NCBI GenBank assembly: GCA_002778195.1
Contig: PCDI01000007.1
Location: 1,163,127-1,227,126, forward strand
Direction of reading: 5' to 3'
Origin: Raffaelea ambrosiae
Taxonomy: Eukaryota > Ascomycota > Sordariomycetes > Ophiostomatales > Ophiostomataceae
DNA: 64,000 nt
Shown here: piece by piece, positions 11,288 to 21,098 of the stretch
How the letters are laid out: every line of letters starts with the position of its first letter
Numbering within the stretch: the first letter of the stretch is position 1
Notes under the pieces: generated by a model
Told to the model about the DNA's origin: nothing
The model's database searches: none
The model's input: the letters and a program-made list of their open reading frames with translations, nothing else
Position numbers and translations under genes: made by a program

Positions 11288-11962
11288 ATGTCTCTCTCGT
11301 GCCGGTACGCAGCCCAGCGCTGCGCGCAACAACTCCGGACGACCACCCGTGTCCGGGCGACCGGTGCTTCCCTTGCGTCTCTCTCGGCCGTGCCACAACG
11401 GCAGGCCCGGCGGTACAACTCGACGGAGGCCGCGGTGGACCCCAAGATTTCCAGCATTGTCGACCAGATCAGCCAATTGACCCTGCTCGAGACGGCCAGC
11501 CTGGTGTCGAGCTTAAAGGTAGAGGATTGACCCGACGACACCCAACACTCGCCACGCGACCAAGCCTGCCGGCAGCACTCGGCCCAAGAACCTCCATTGC
11601 TAACTAGTGCTGTTTTTTTTTTCCCCGCCCTACAGACCCGGTTGAACATTCCCGATCTTCCGGTCGGCGGTTTTGCGGCTGCCCCGGCAGCCGGCGCGGC
11701 CCCAGCCGCGGCTGAGGCAGAAGAGGAGGCACCGGCCGCGGCCGAGAAGACGCTGTTCACCGTGAAGCTGCTCGGCTTCGATGCCGGCTCCAAGCCCAAG
11801 GTCATCAAGGAGGTGAAGAACATGCTGGGTCTCAGCTTGGTGGACTCGAAGAAGTTCGTCGAGAGCGCGCCCAAGACCATGAAGGAGTCGGTGCCCAAGG
11901 ACGAGGCCGAGAAGATGATCGAGACGCTGAAGGCCCTCGGCGCGAAGGTCGAGATGGAGTAA
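11288..11962 (+). CDS. MNP1: Mitochondrial large-subunit ribosomal protein bL12m (L7/L12)
   Basis: Forms the flexible stalk of the mitochondrial 54S subunit that recruits translation factors. Exon 1 is 11288-11518. The intron is 11519-11635 (GTAGAG donor, GCTAAC branch near 11599, CCTACAG acceptor, phase 0). Exon 2 is 11636-11962. The product is 185 residues. Residues 1 to about 43 are Arg/Ser/Thr-rich without acids (MSLSCRYAAQ start), typical of a mitochondrial presequence. The L12 N-terminal helices (KISSIVDQISQLTLLETASL) follow. An Ala/Glu hinge leads to the L12 C-terminal domain (FTVKLLGFDAGSKPKVIKEV, then a stretch corresponding to the bacterial LGLxEAKxxVE helix). Length and domain order match the family. 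It is convergent with CTK3. Confidence 0.95.
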
Positions 11963-12449
11963 AGACAACTGGGGGTTCTTTTCGGGCTATAGATTCTTAA
12001 ACGGACAGTCGGAGAAGAAGAGGATGACGGGACGACCAAGAGATGTACTGTATGTTGGGACGCTGACGTTTGAGATGAGAGAGGGGGGGAAACAATCCAC
12101 GCCACTGTATTCACAAAAAAACGAGGATAAAGATAAAAACCAACTATGTAACATTATCATCATACCGCATGCCTTCCTGCTCCACAATCTGTTGCTTCTA
12201 GCTGTGTTTGTTTGTTCTTTTGTTCGGAAGCAATAGCCATCCCCTCGATCTCGGCTGTCCGACTCATACCGACGGACAGAACCAGATACAACTTTTTTCT
12301 GTTACCCCCAAAAGGCCCAGACGCCGGTGAAGAAATCCCAATGAGCACACCAGCAAACGCCATTGCAAACCCACCCCCAAGAGAAAACAAGAATGCATTA
12401 AGAAACAAGGCGCCATCATGAAAGCGCAACAAGGAGACCCAGCACATGA
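11963..12449. other. Convergent intergenic region, 3' ends of bL12m and CTK3
   Basis: About 490 bp between two stop codons facing each other. It contains A-rich stretches suited to polyadenylation (around 12112-12145). I see no gene. Confidence 0.5.
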
Positions 12450-13438
12450 TCACCTTGCCTTCTTCCCGTTGGAACCAGCAGCTACCAGGCCCAATTCGGC
12501 TTCCCGGTGTGTGCAGCTCATCCGCACGCATAGCTCGCGCTCCGCCTCTTCTTCTTCGCCCATCAGGTGGTCGTCCTCGCCCAGGTCGCTAGTCTCGTCC
12601 CAGATCTTCCACATCTCCGCGTCAGCGCCCTTGGGGACAGCCCATATGTTTTCCCGGAGGCGCTTATGGCGCTCGCGGTCCTCCTCGATGCGTTCCTCGA
12701 TCTGCCTCTTGTCCAGCCGTCGCGGTGCACCGTGCGCGTTGCCATCCCCTGCCGAGGCGCCGAAACCAGCACCGGCACCACTCCCGGCGGCGGCGCTGCC
12801 ATGTCGCCCGTTTCGGGCCGAAGGGATCGTCTGCGATGGCGGCATGTGGCCATCGACCTCCATGGCGTCGCCGACGTGGTCGCCCGCACCGCCGGCACCG
12901 GCAGTTTTGCCTATGCCATTCGCTGGCGACGACAGATCCGACTCGCGTTCCTTGAGCACCTCTTCGATCTCGGTGACGGCCTGACTCTCGAGAAAGCCAT
13001 GCTCCTGGAGTCCTCGCAAGACTTTGCGCACGACCTTGACGTTGGCGGCGCCCTGTCCACTCTCAGGAGCAACGGCGTCCACGACGCGGATGATGTCGCG
13101 CTGGATCATGTGGATGTAGTCCATGTGGCCCTCGCGGTGGGCCAGCTCCAGAAACGGCTCGATGAAGTACATAATGTTGGCTCTCGTGTTGAGAGCTGTC
13201 TGTGGCTATTGCGTGTCAGCAGAACCTGCGAGAGGGTGGATTCGTTCCCTTTCTGCCCAGGGAGCGCAGTCGTCTCTCTCACCTTTTCCAGCTGCTCGAG
13301 AATGCATGAGTGCAGGTCCTCGTCCATGTCCTTGTATTTCAGCGCATAGGCCGCAGCCTTCTGTGCCGCGGTGACCGAGGCATTGAGGTTCTGCAGCTGC
13401 GAGCTGAAGCGCACGCGCACCTCGAACGGGTCGGCCAT
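12450..13438 (-). CDS. CTK3: CTD kinase I gamma subunit
   Basis: Ctk3 is the CID-like subunit of CTDK-I (Ctk1-Ctk2-Ctk3), which phosphorylates Ser2 of the RNA polymerase II C-terminal domain in the nucleus. Exon 1 is 13283-13438 (MADPFEVRVRFSSQLQNLNA to LEQLEK). The intron is 13200-13282 (GTGAGA donor, CACAG acceptor, phase 0). Exon 2 is 12450-13199. The product is 301 residues. The N-terminal helical domain (about 1-130) contains YALKYKDMDEDLHSCILEQL and NTRANIMYFIE, strongly conserved in fungal Ctk3. A Gly/Ala-rich spacer (about 165-220) precedes the conserved C-terminal block (RQIEERIEEDRERHKRLREN, then IWAVP). The start is chosen because the family begins at MADPFEVR. It is divergent from USE1. 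Confidence 0.93.
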
Positions 13439-14185
13439 GGGGTGTTTGGCGTGAACGAAAGCCTCCTCGTCCCCCTCGCGCGCGCAGAATCAGCTCTGCT
13501 TCTTGTCGGGCTCGGTGGCCTTTTTCTCCCTATATCGCAGCCTTGCCGCAGAGAGCGGCAGGCAATATATGAAGGCACAGCGAAAGCGTAAAGTGGGAGA
13601 GAAGGTGAAACGAGAGAGAGAGAAAACAAAAAGGGCAGCTTCAGCTGTGCAGCAGCCTTTTGCGCACGCCAGCCAGGCGAATGTGGGTTGAGGAGCGGCT
13701 GCCAGGAGAAGACGTTCACTGGTTAAATTGGCTTGGTGGAAAAGTCGCCGCGCCAACCTCGTGCTGGAAGGTTTTGTAGTGGGATGATAGATGTGCCTGC
13801 CCACTCTGCGCCTTGCAATGTCTGTCCGGAAGGATCCCAGCAATGTGCAATTATGTAATTTGGTAAAGTCGCAAGTGTCTATATGGAATTGGGACAGAGG
13901 CCAGCCCGCTGTAAAGAGTTTGGAAAGCTGTCGCGCCTTCCATTGTTGGTCTTGTTGAAGTCATTCAATGTTGGGCGAAATTAGCGACGCCACAACCCCT
14001 CAGCCACAAACGTGGCAGCTGTCGCCACGCCCCTATGACGAAGGGGCCAGCTTCCCATTTTCACAGGCACACGCGACAACACCCACCGACCCTCTCCACA
14101 TTGACAGATTCAGCGGCGAACAACCCCCCCCCNCCCCTCCAGAGACAACAGCGAGCCTGGACCAAATACATACGCCCCGACAGCC
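13439..14185. promoter_or_regulatory. Shared divergent promoter region, CTK3 / USE1
   Basis: These 747 bp lie between divergent starts. A C-tract with one unresolved base (N at 14133) lies 53 bp before the USE1 start. I recognise no specific factor site and no additional gene. Confidence 0.45.
14133..14133. other. Unresolved base in a C homopolymer
   Basis: A single N inside a run of C (about 14124-14137) in the 5' leader of USE1. It probably marks a homopolymer consensus problem, not biology. Confidence 0.8.
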
Positions 14186-15421
14186 ATGGCGCGCACCCAG
14201 CCCGCGCCGCCGTTTGCGCCGGCACCCATCGCTTACGACCCGTACCTCGACCTCGGCCGGCTGCTCAGCCGACTCGACCAGAACATCCTGCGCGCTGACG
14301 GCGACAAATGGCGGAGGCTGGTCACGGACGAGTTCCAGCGGATGCAGGCCCGGTTCGACGTCACGGCTGCGCGCAATCTCCTGACCCGGGTCGAGCAGGA
14401 TGCGCTGTCCATGAAGAGCCACGCAAAGAGGCAAGAAGTGCAGGCCGAGCTCAACCGGTGGCGGGCTCTGGTCGAGCACCTGCAGGAACGACTGGATGGC
14501 CTGGACGAAGAGGCACATGCGGCGGCAGACTTGAGAAGAGGAGAGGAGGACGAGGGCGAGGACGAGGACGACACCGAAGCATACGGTGCAGGGGAGGGCG
14601 ACGCAGACGATGTGCTGGCACATGTACTCCGGGCACCAAAGGTGCAGCCACCGCCACAAAGTATCCGCACAGTCGATGGGACGGGCGAGCCGGCCGAGAA
14701 CGAGCTGCCAAAAACAGCAACACCAACATCCATCCTGCGGTCCGAATCCGACATGAGCAGCAGCACGACGAGCACCACCCCCAAGCCGAGGCGGAAACGG
14801 GGGACCAACAGAGTGCGGATAGCCAATACCACCACCACGATACCACCGACAGCAGCAGCCACCGCGGCGGCTGCGCAACCACAGATGACCATGCGGCTCC
14901 GGTCCAGCACCCGCAAAGCCGCTGCTGCCGCTGCCTTGGAGGCGCCGACCGCCTCGGCCACGACCACGTCCTCCCAAGCAGCCGAACAGCAAGAAGGAGG
15001 AGAAGACGGCTCGCTGGCAGATCTGCGCAACCAGCTGCTCTCGACGTCGTCGGGTGCGGTCGGCGGGGGGGGTGGCGCAGGCGGTTCCGGCGTCGTCACC
15101 GAAGAGGCGGTCCTCGACCACCACCGCCGCGAGCAGGAAGCGATCTCCGAGGACATCCTGCGGCTGGCCGAGGCGCTCAAGGAGCAGTCGGTGAACACGG
15201 CGCGCATGCTCGAGGACGACAAGGACGTGGTGGACCGCGTGGGCGAGGGCATGCACAAGACCACGGAAAACCTGTCGGCGGCCAGCCGGAGCATGGCGGT
15301 GTTGACGCGGATGACCGAGGGCAAGGGCTGGTGGGGCCGCATGGTGCTGTTTGCCATGGTGTACGGCATGATGCTCGTGCTGCTGCTTCTGTTTCTCTTT
15401 CTGCCGAAGCTGCGGTTGTGA
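14186..15421 (+). CDS. USE1: Use1-type SNARE of Golgi-to-ER retrograde transport
   Basis: Use1 is an ER-resident SNARE that pairs with Ufe1, Sec20 and Sec22 and works with the Dsl1 tether for COPI vesicle fusion. It is a single exon of 411 residues. The N-terminal helical region (about 10-115) includes LGRLLSRLDQNILRADGDKW and RNLLTRVEQDAL. A poorly conserved low-complexity middle (about 120-305) is rich in Thr, Ala and acidic residues. The SNARE motif (about 315-375) carries ISEDILRLAEALKEQSVNTA followed by MLEDDKDVVDRVGEGMHKTT. The C-terminal tail anchor (about 387-408) is VLFAMVYGMMLVLLLLFLFL, ending in PKLRL. Order and tail-anchor topology match Use1, and the long middle is typical of filamentous fungi. 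Confidence 0.88.
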   Translation: MARTQPAPPFAPAPIAYDPYLDLGRLLSRLDQNILRADGDKWRRLVTDEFQRMQARFDVTAARNLLTRVEQDALSMKSHAKRQEVQAELNRWRALVEHLQERLDGLDEEAHAAADLRRGEEDEGEDEDDTEAYGAGEGDADDVLAHVLRAPKVQPPPQSIRTVDGTGEPAENELPKTATPTSILRSESDMSSSTTSTTPKPRRKRGTNRVRIANTTTTIPPTAAATAAAAQPQMTMRLRSSTRKAAAAAALEAPTASATTTSSQAAEQQEGGEDGSLADLRNQLLSTSSGAVGGGGGAGGSGVVTEEAVLDHHRREQEAISEDILRLAEALKEQSVNTARMLEDDKDVVDRVGEGMHKTTENLSAASRSMAVLTRMTEGKGWWGRMVLFAMVYGMMLVLLLLFLFLPKLRL

Positions 15422-15697
15422 GGGGCACCAGTAGGAGACGACAAGAGCATTGCCTGTGTTGGAAACACAACGAAGCGTTTTTCTGTATTCGTGTATATGA
15501 ATTTGGGAAAGCAACATAAGAAGAGAGGACTTGTATGATAAAGTGTATGGATGCTGCATAGCATGAGCATCCATCCCCCCCGTAATGAAATGAGCTAGAG
15601 AAGCATGCAAATTCAACGCCAGAAAAATCTTGCAACGATACCATAAAGAAAAAGAAAAAAAAGGCCTCCCAGCAGGCGTTCCACAAAAGTTTGTCCC

Positions 15698-17080
15698 TCA
15701 CATATTTTTGTCTTCACAATCCAGGTCGCAGTCTTGATCCGCTTGGTAATCTTCATGGCCCGTATCGTCTGTCTCTGCCTCCATATCCTGTGTATCGTTG
15801 CCGTTCTGCCCATGTTCGACAGCGCTCCCGTGTTCTTCGTCGACCTGCTCGTTATTTTCGGCTCCAGTATCTTCTTTTGTCTCGTCCACGTCCATCTTGT
15901 CCTCCTCCCCGGGGGGCAGGTTCTTTTCGTCTTCAATCGCCCCTACGGGCATCCATTTAGCCTACGCAGTCAACCGTGTGTCCATGGGAGAAACTTGTAG
16001 ACATCCGGTCTCTTGCCCCCTACTTACCGGCTTCTCGTAACGGAAAAAGGCCGGCAGCTGCGACGGGTCGTCCTGCCGGTCTGCCAGCGCGCCGTCCTTG
16101 GTCCGTGTCGGCGGCTCCCCGACCAGCCGCGCATCCCACGGCACGCCCGTCTTGCGTGCAAAAAAGGCACAAAAGTGAGCAAACTCGGTGGCAAATGTCT
16201 GGCAGGTGTCGCTGGGGCGGTAGTGCCGCGGCCGAGTGTGGCGGTTGCTCTTGTAGTGCCGGGCGGCGAACCAGTAGAGATGAGGTCGAGCATAGGATTC
16301 GAAGAGCTGGGGAGGTGGAAGATACGTTGTTAGCTAGAAGCAGTTTCCTCCTTCTCTCCATCCGCTTAGCACTTACATGGAGAACATAGCGCTCGCCAAA
16401 GGTGTCGCTGGCGGCATGGTCCCGACGGATGGTGACTTTGTAGGAGAAGCCGGTGCAATCGCGGTAGATTCGGTATAGACCTAACTGTTAGTATAGAAAA
16501 TAAATAAACAAATAAAAAAGAAAGAATGAAAGTTCGGGAAGAAAAATAAACAAGAAAAAACAGAGGAAACAAAATAAATCATTAACAGGGGGGAAAAGAG
16601 AAAAAAAAAGAACCCAATTCATGAGCACCTACTTGTATTCACAAAATACTCGGCTTGCTGCTGGCCTTTAACGGCCAGTTCTCGGCGGCGCAGCTGGACG
16701 GCCTCGGGCCGGCTCTGCTCTTCATGGAGGATACGGCGCAGCAGGTACTCCCGTTCACGAAGGCGGCGGCGCTTGTGCAATGAATCTTCGAGCCAGTCTC
16801 TCAGGACGATAAAGGGACCACCGCCGCCACACTTTCTCGGTCGTGACGCGTATTTGCTGATACGCAGTGCCTCCTTGACTGGCTTGGTTTTCCGGCGGTA
16901 GTCTCCGAGTGTGCACAGCAGGTGTGTGACACCGTCGGTCATTTCCGGCGCAAAGCGCCCGCCGTGGTGGCCCATCCAGCGGGCGACATCAGCGTCGGAC
17001 CAGCCGTGGCCCAGGGGTCCGGCGATAGCCACTGTGACACCATGCAGGATCGGCCGGGGCTTGCTCGTGGAAGGGAACAT
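15698..17080 (-). CDS. BRCT plus WGR-like domain nuclear protein, no catalytic domain
   Basis: Four exons: 16633-17080, 16377-16480, 16028-16306 and 15698-15961. The introns are 16481-16632, 16307-16376 and 15962-16027, all GT..AG. The product is 364 residues. Residues about 10-110 form a BRCT domain (HGVTVAIAGPLGHGW, HHGGRF, VTHLLCTLGDYRRK, FIVLRDWLEDSL). Residues about 145-280 resemble a WGR domain (FVNTSLYRIYRDCTGFSYKV, RYVLHVLFES, LYWFAARHYKS, then FATEFAHFCAFFARKTGVPW, like the FxxKTGNxW end of PARP WGR domains). An acidic C-terminal tail (about 285-364) follows. BRCT-WGR is the order in fungal PARP, but the ADP-ribosyltransferase domain is absent. A role in binding damaged DNA or chromatin is inferred. 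ATG 17080 is preferred to the in-frame ATG 17257, because the extra 59 residues are hydrophobic and not BRCT-like. Confidence 0.82.
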
Positions 17081-17549
17081 GGCACAGGAAAGAAGAACGA
17101 CAGGAATGACAAACAAGAATTGGGACAAGCCAGGCAAAAGTGAATAGCGCTCCAGGTTCAACACAAGGTCACAATGATCAAATTCTGAAAACCAAGAGAG
17201 TTCCAAGAGAGAGAGAGAACACCACATCACAAAATACAAAGCAAGGCCAAGGTCCAATGTTGAGTTGCCGAAACATAAACGCTGTACCCATCCAAGATGT
17301 CAGTCGGATCTCACGCTGGATAGAAGGATTGTTTCATAGATCCAGTTCCTGGCGCAGAGAACAGACAAGTGGTGTTTTTGAACTTCTATAGAAAGTACTA
17401 GTTGGAGACAACGAGGTGAGATAGGGTGGGTGTAGGCGGTCTTATGTCAAGGAAGACGTGGGCGACAAGAGAGAGGAAATAGACAGAGGAAAGAAAGAAG
17501 AAGGGAGGAAGACAAGTGCACCCACACCCGGCACACAACCAGCCTCCAT
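17081..17549. other. Intergenic, promoter of the BRCT-WGR gene and 3' region of trpC
   Basis: About 470 bp between the trpC stop and the start of the next minus-strand gene. It contains a purine-rich stretch (about 17460-17515). No gene seen. Confidence 0.45.
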
Positions 17550-18100
17550 CTACTGCGAAAACCCCTTGGCCGCCCGCACAAACGCCCGGATCTTGGCCAG
17601 ATCCTGCTTCCCATCCGTCTCCACGCCGCTGCTCACGTCCACACCCAGAATGCGGTCGCTCCCGCGTTCCCGGGAAAAGGATGCAAGAACGGACGCCACA
17701 TTGTCCGGCGACAGACCGCCCGCCAGAACAAACTCCAGCCCAGCATCCCGGTCCAGCTCCGCCTGCACGGCCGCCACGTCTAGGCGCTGGCCCGAGCCCG
17801 ACCCCGAGTCCAGTAGCGGCGCCACGTGGAAGCCCCGCTGGGAGACGCCCGGCTCGCCGGGCAGGAACTTGTGCAGCACCGGCACGGGGATGTGCTGGGC
17901 CCACTCGACCGGCTCGCGGCCGTGCAGCTGCACGACATCCAGGTTGTAGAGCCGCTGCTTGGCCAGCACGTCCTCGAGCGGCTGGTTCATGAACACGCCG
18001 ACCAGGAGGGGGCGGCTCGTGCGTGCGAGCGTGGCTCTGGCCGGGCGAAAGAAATCGATGGCGGTATCGGCCGCGGCACGGTTTTGCTCGTTGGTGGCCG

Positions 18101-18135
<35 letters not shown>

Positions 18136-19934
18136 CCGTTCTCCTCAGCAGCGAATCCGTGCACCGCCTCTGAGATGGCCAGCGCCGTCTCGTCGTTGAC
18201 AAACCGCTTGGTGCCCGGCACGAGGATCATGCCCACCAGGTCGGCGCCGCTGCGTGCGGCCTCGAGCGCGGCCTCGGCACTACGCGTCCCGCATATCTTG
18301 ACAAGTAAGGAGTGTGAGCTGGGAGAGGAGGAGGAGAAGAAAGCAGAGGAGGAAGATGAAGGAGTGGTCGCACCTGAGCAGAGTTGGCGGATGAACTGGG
18401 CCGGGTCGGGGGCGCGCATGATGGACTCGCCGACAAGGACCGCGTTGACGCCGTCGCGCTCGTTGGCGACGACGTCGGCGCGGGTGTTGATGCCGCTGAG
18501 GGCGCACAGAATGGTGTCGGCGGGGACCATGCTGCGCAGACGGGTGGTGGTCTGCAGATCGACCTCGAAGCTCTCGAGGTTGCGGTTGTTGACGCCGATC
18601 ACCTTGGCGCCGAGCTGGCCGACGGCGCGTTGCATCTCGTCGCCGTTCTGGACCTCGACGAGCGGCTCCATGCCGAGGGACCGGCTGTAGTCGTAGAGCC
18701 GCTTGAGGGTCGCGTCGTCCAGCATCTTGACAATCAGGAGCACCGTGTCGGCGCCGGCGAGCCGGGCCTCGAGGATCTGGTACTCGTCAAAGACAAACTC
18801 CTTGCGCAGGATGGCGGGCCGGTTCGGCATGGCCTGCAGGACCTGGCGCACCTGGCGCAGGTCGTCGATGCTGCCCTTGAACCAGTCGGGCTCGGTCAGC
18901 ACGGAGATGACGCTGGCGCCGGCCCGGGCGTACTGCAGCGCCTGGACGGGCGCGTGGATGTCGAGCGCAAAGACGCCCTTGGACGGCGACGCGCGCTTGA
19001 TCTCGGCCATCAGGGACACCGCAAAGGGCGACTGCCGCAGACGGTCGACCAGCGACAGCGCCGGCGGTGCCGCGCCTGCATCGTAGGCAGCCTGCAGGTC
19101 GGCCGGCCGCAGAGAGGGGACCTCCATCTGGGCCGCCACCCGCTCGCGCCGCCGCGCGTAGATCTGCTGCAGGATGTTCTTGGGCGGGGCAGAAGCAGCA
19201 GGAGCAGCAGGAGCAGATGCCGGGACTGCTGCTGCCTTGCTTCCGTTCTTCTTCTCGTTCTCGGCCCAGGTGCCCCCCTCCAGCTTCAGAAAGTTGCGGA
19301 TCATCACACGCCCTTCGGCGGACAGAATGCTCTCCGGGTGGAACTGCACACCCTCCACGGTGTACTCCTTGTGGCGCACGCCCATGATCACGCCCCGGCT
19401 GCCGTCCGGCTTGGCAATCCACGACGTCACCTCGAGGGCCGGCGGCAGCGTGCCGTAGGTGCCGGCCAGCGAGTGGTACCGCGTGACCGGCAGGTTCTGG
19501 GCCAGGCCGGCATACACGCCGCGGCCGTCGTGGGCCAGCGGCGACGTCTTGCCGTGCAGGATCTCGCCGGCCGAGCTGACGGTGCCGCCGTAGACGTCAA
19601 AGATGCACTGCTGGCCCATGCAGACGCCCAGGACGGGCACCTTGCCGGCAAAGTGGGCAATGGCTTCCCGGCTGATGCCCGAGTCGGTGGTCGGGTGGCC
19701 GGGGCCGGGGCTGACGACCAGCTGCGTCGGCTCCAGCGCAATCAGCTCGTCCAGCGTGACCTGGTCGTTGCGGTACACCGTGACGGTGGCGCCCTCGAGC
19801 ACCAGGTACTGGTAGACGTTCCAGGTGAACGAGTCATAGTTGTCGATGAGGACCACATTCGACGCCGACGGCAGCGGGTCCGACGCCTTGGGGTGGTGCG
19901 GCGAGTGGTCGATGATGTCCAGAGCAGACGGCAT
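17550..19934 (-). CDS. trpC: Trifunctional tryptophan enzyme: anthranilate synthase II (GATase) - IGP synthase - PRA isomerase
   Basis: Cytosolic enzyme of tryptophan synthesis, giving ammonia to anthranilate synthase I and catalysing the isomerase and indole-glycerol-phosphate synthase steps. It is a single exon of 794 residues. The glutamine amidotransferase (about 25-225) shows LIDNYDSFTWNVYQYL, the nucleophile motif GVCMGQQ and FHPES. IGP synthase (about 270-535) shows LMAEIKRASPSKG, RKEFVFDEYQILEARLAGAD and VIGVNNRNL. PRA isomerase (about 560-794) shows LVKICGTRSAEAA, VVQLHG, LAGGLSPDNV and GVDVSSGVET. The order is the fungal TrpC (Neurospora trp-1) order. A (GTT)n tract at about 18100-18136 encodes a run of about 12 threonines in the isomerase part. 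Start 19934 (MPSALDIIDHSPHHPK) fits the family N-terminus. The in-frame ATG at 20030 is less likely. A Gcn4/CPC1 site lies about 90 bp upstream. Confidence 0.96.
18100..18136 (-). repeat. (GTT)n microsatellite coding poly-threonine in trpC
   Basis: About twelve GTT units on the plus strand read as AAC/ACA-type repeats on the coding strand and give a pure threonine run. It sits between the GMILVPGTKRF block and the FFRP block of the isomerase domain, so probably in a surface loop. Confidence 0.85.
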
Positions 19935-20022
19935 GATGCACAGAGGTGTGGACAGCAAGGCAAAAAAACAGTTCCTGGTTGTTGCTGTACCGTTTGAGTG
20001 GTGAGAATTTGTTCGTGCGAAT

Positions 20023-20029
20023 TGAGTCA
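20023..20029. promoter_or_regulatory. Gcn4/CPC1 (AP-1-like) element TGAGTCA upstream of trpC
   Basis: Perfect palindromic TGA(G/C)TCA, 89 bp before the trpC start. CPC1/Gcn4 controls amino-acid biosynthetic genes, including tryptophan genes, under amino-acid starvation. The site and position are seen; its function is inferred from this well-known control. Confidence 0.65.
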
Positions 20030-20092
20030 TGGCTCTTTCCCCCGCAAAAAATGTGGTCGTTGTGCGCCTTTCCTACTTTGGACACGCTCCAG

Positions 20093-20126
20093 GCACTGTA
20101 CAGTGCTCTACAGTATATATACTGTA
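20093..20126. repeat. Two adjacent perfect palindromes
   Basis: GCACTGTACAGTGC (20093-20106, 14 bp) is followed two bases later by TACAGTATATATACTGTA (20109-20126, 18 bp). Both are perfect inverted repeats and share the TACAGT / ACTGTA half-site. They may be operator-like sites for dimeric regulators of trpC or of the divergent gene. Confidence 0.8.
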
Positions 20127-20894
20127 CCTCGACTGTGCTCGCCGACGACGAGGCAACTCATCACCGGGTCTCTGTTGCTGCATGCCCAACCTCGGCCTCA
20201 GATAACTTCTCTGTCGATCCGCTGGAGCCGCTGTCGGTCTTGGACAGTAGCATTCTTGGCCCGTACAGGACTCTGTCGCCTTGCATGGTTTGCTTTTCCG
20301 GTGATCGGATCCTGGGGTAGCAGTACACTACGACACTATGACACCATGATCGGCATCACGTCCAGTACTTTAGTATAGCCGATGCTGCCATCTCCTCACC
20401 TCCTCGTCTGGAGAACCATGGACAGCTCCGGCCTCCTCATCTCCTCATCAGGGTACCCCGGGGCCGCTGCCCCTCACCTCACCACCTCCTCACCTGGCAA
20501 CCCCAGGACAGCTGCCGGGCTCCTCCTTTTCCAGTAGAAAAAAAGAAAATGCGGGCCGAAGGAACCTTGATTGCGTGCTTCACACGAGCAAATCTCGACT
20601 GCAGGCAGTCATCTGGTGCCGAGCGAACCCCTGTACGTCTCGTGCTCTCATGCATCTGAACATCTTCGGACGACGGGCCCGTCTCGGTCCGGCTGATGTG
20701 TGCAATTGGGCATGTTGCCCGGGTTATTGGATCTGCCAGGGCCAGCCAATGTTCCCTATTTTGGCAAACGGGATCACAAAGGCCGTTGGTGGGAAAACTT
20801 CCAGAAAAAAGTCGGCCCGAAATGGGAGGAAAGCTACGCGAAGTTGCAGCTCTAGAGCCTAGCTGTTCGTGAACACGAAATTCGAGGACATACA

Positions 20895-20900
20895 TATAAA
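20895..20900 (+). promoter_or_regulatory. TATA box of the beta-galactosidase gene
   Basis: TATAAA followed by GAGAGG, about 199 bp before the ATG at 21099. An extended TATAAAGAGAG also occurs before the third cysteine-rich membrane protein gene. Confidence 0.45.
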
Positions 20901-21098
20901 GAGAGGCAACATGGGGTGGAGTGAGGGTTGTGTGACCGAACAACTACAGTGCAGATGTGAACAAGCCAGTCGCTTATATGTGCTTGCATTGGGAAGCGCG
21001 AGGACATTGACGAAAAGGCGGCAAGCTCAACTTGCAAAAGAGGGAGAAGAACAAGAGCAACCAGAAAAAATCAATAACCCAAACTTCCCCCCAAAACC

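Larger units (their letters stand above)
19935..21098. promoter_or_regulatory. Divergent promoter region, trpC / beta-galactosidase
   Basis: 1,164 bp between divergent starts. It holds the CPC1 site, two adjacent perfect palindromes and a TATA box (each listed separately). It also holds an imperfect ~33-bp direct repeat, CTGG...GACAGCT...CTCCTC, at about 20408-20440 and 20494-20527. No coding sequence is supported. Confidence 0.5.

Noticed and set aside
14033..15616. 527- and 445-codon frames antisense to USE1
   Set aside because: Low-complexity shadow frames; the sense frame ends in a convincing SNARE motif and tail anchor.
17081..17257. Extension of the BRCT protein to ATG 17257
   Set aside because: The 59 extra residues are hydrophobic and unrelated to BRCT; the domain begins shortly after ATG 17080.
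18384..19997. 537-codon frame antisense to trpC
   Set aside because: Mirror of a strongly conserved enzyme gene; no motif of its own.
19935..20030. Longer TrpC starting at ATG 20030
   Set aside because: The extension is not family-like, and the shorter start gives the usual IIDHSPHHPK N-terminus. Kept only as a possible alternative start in a finding.
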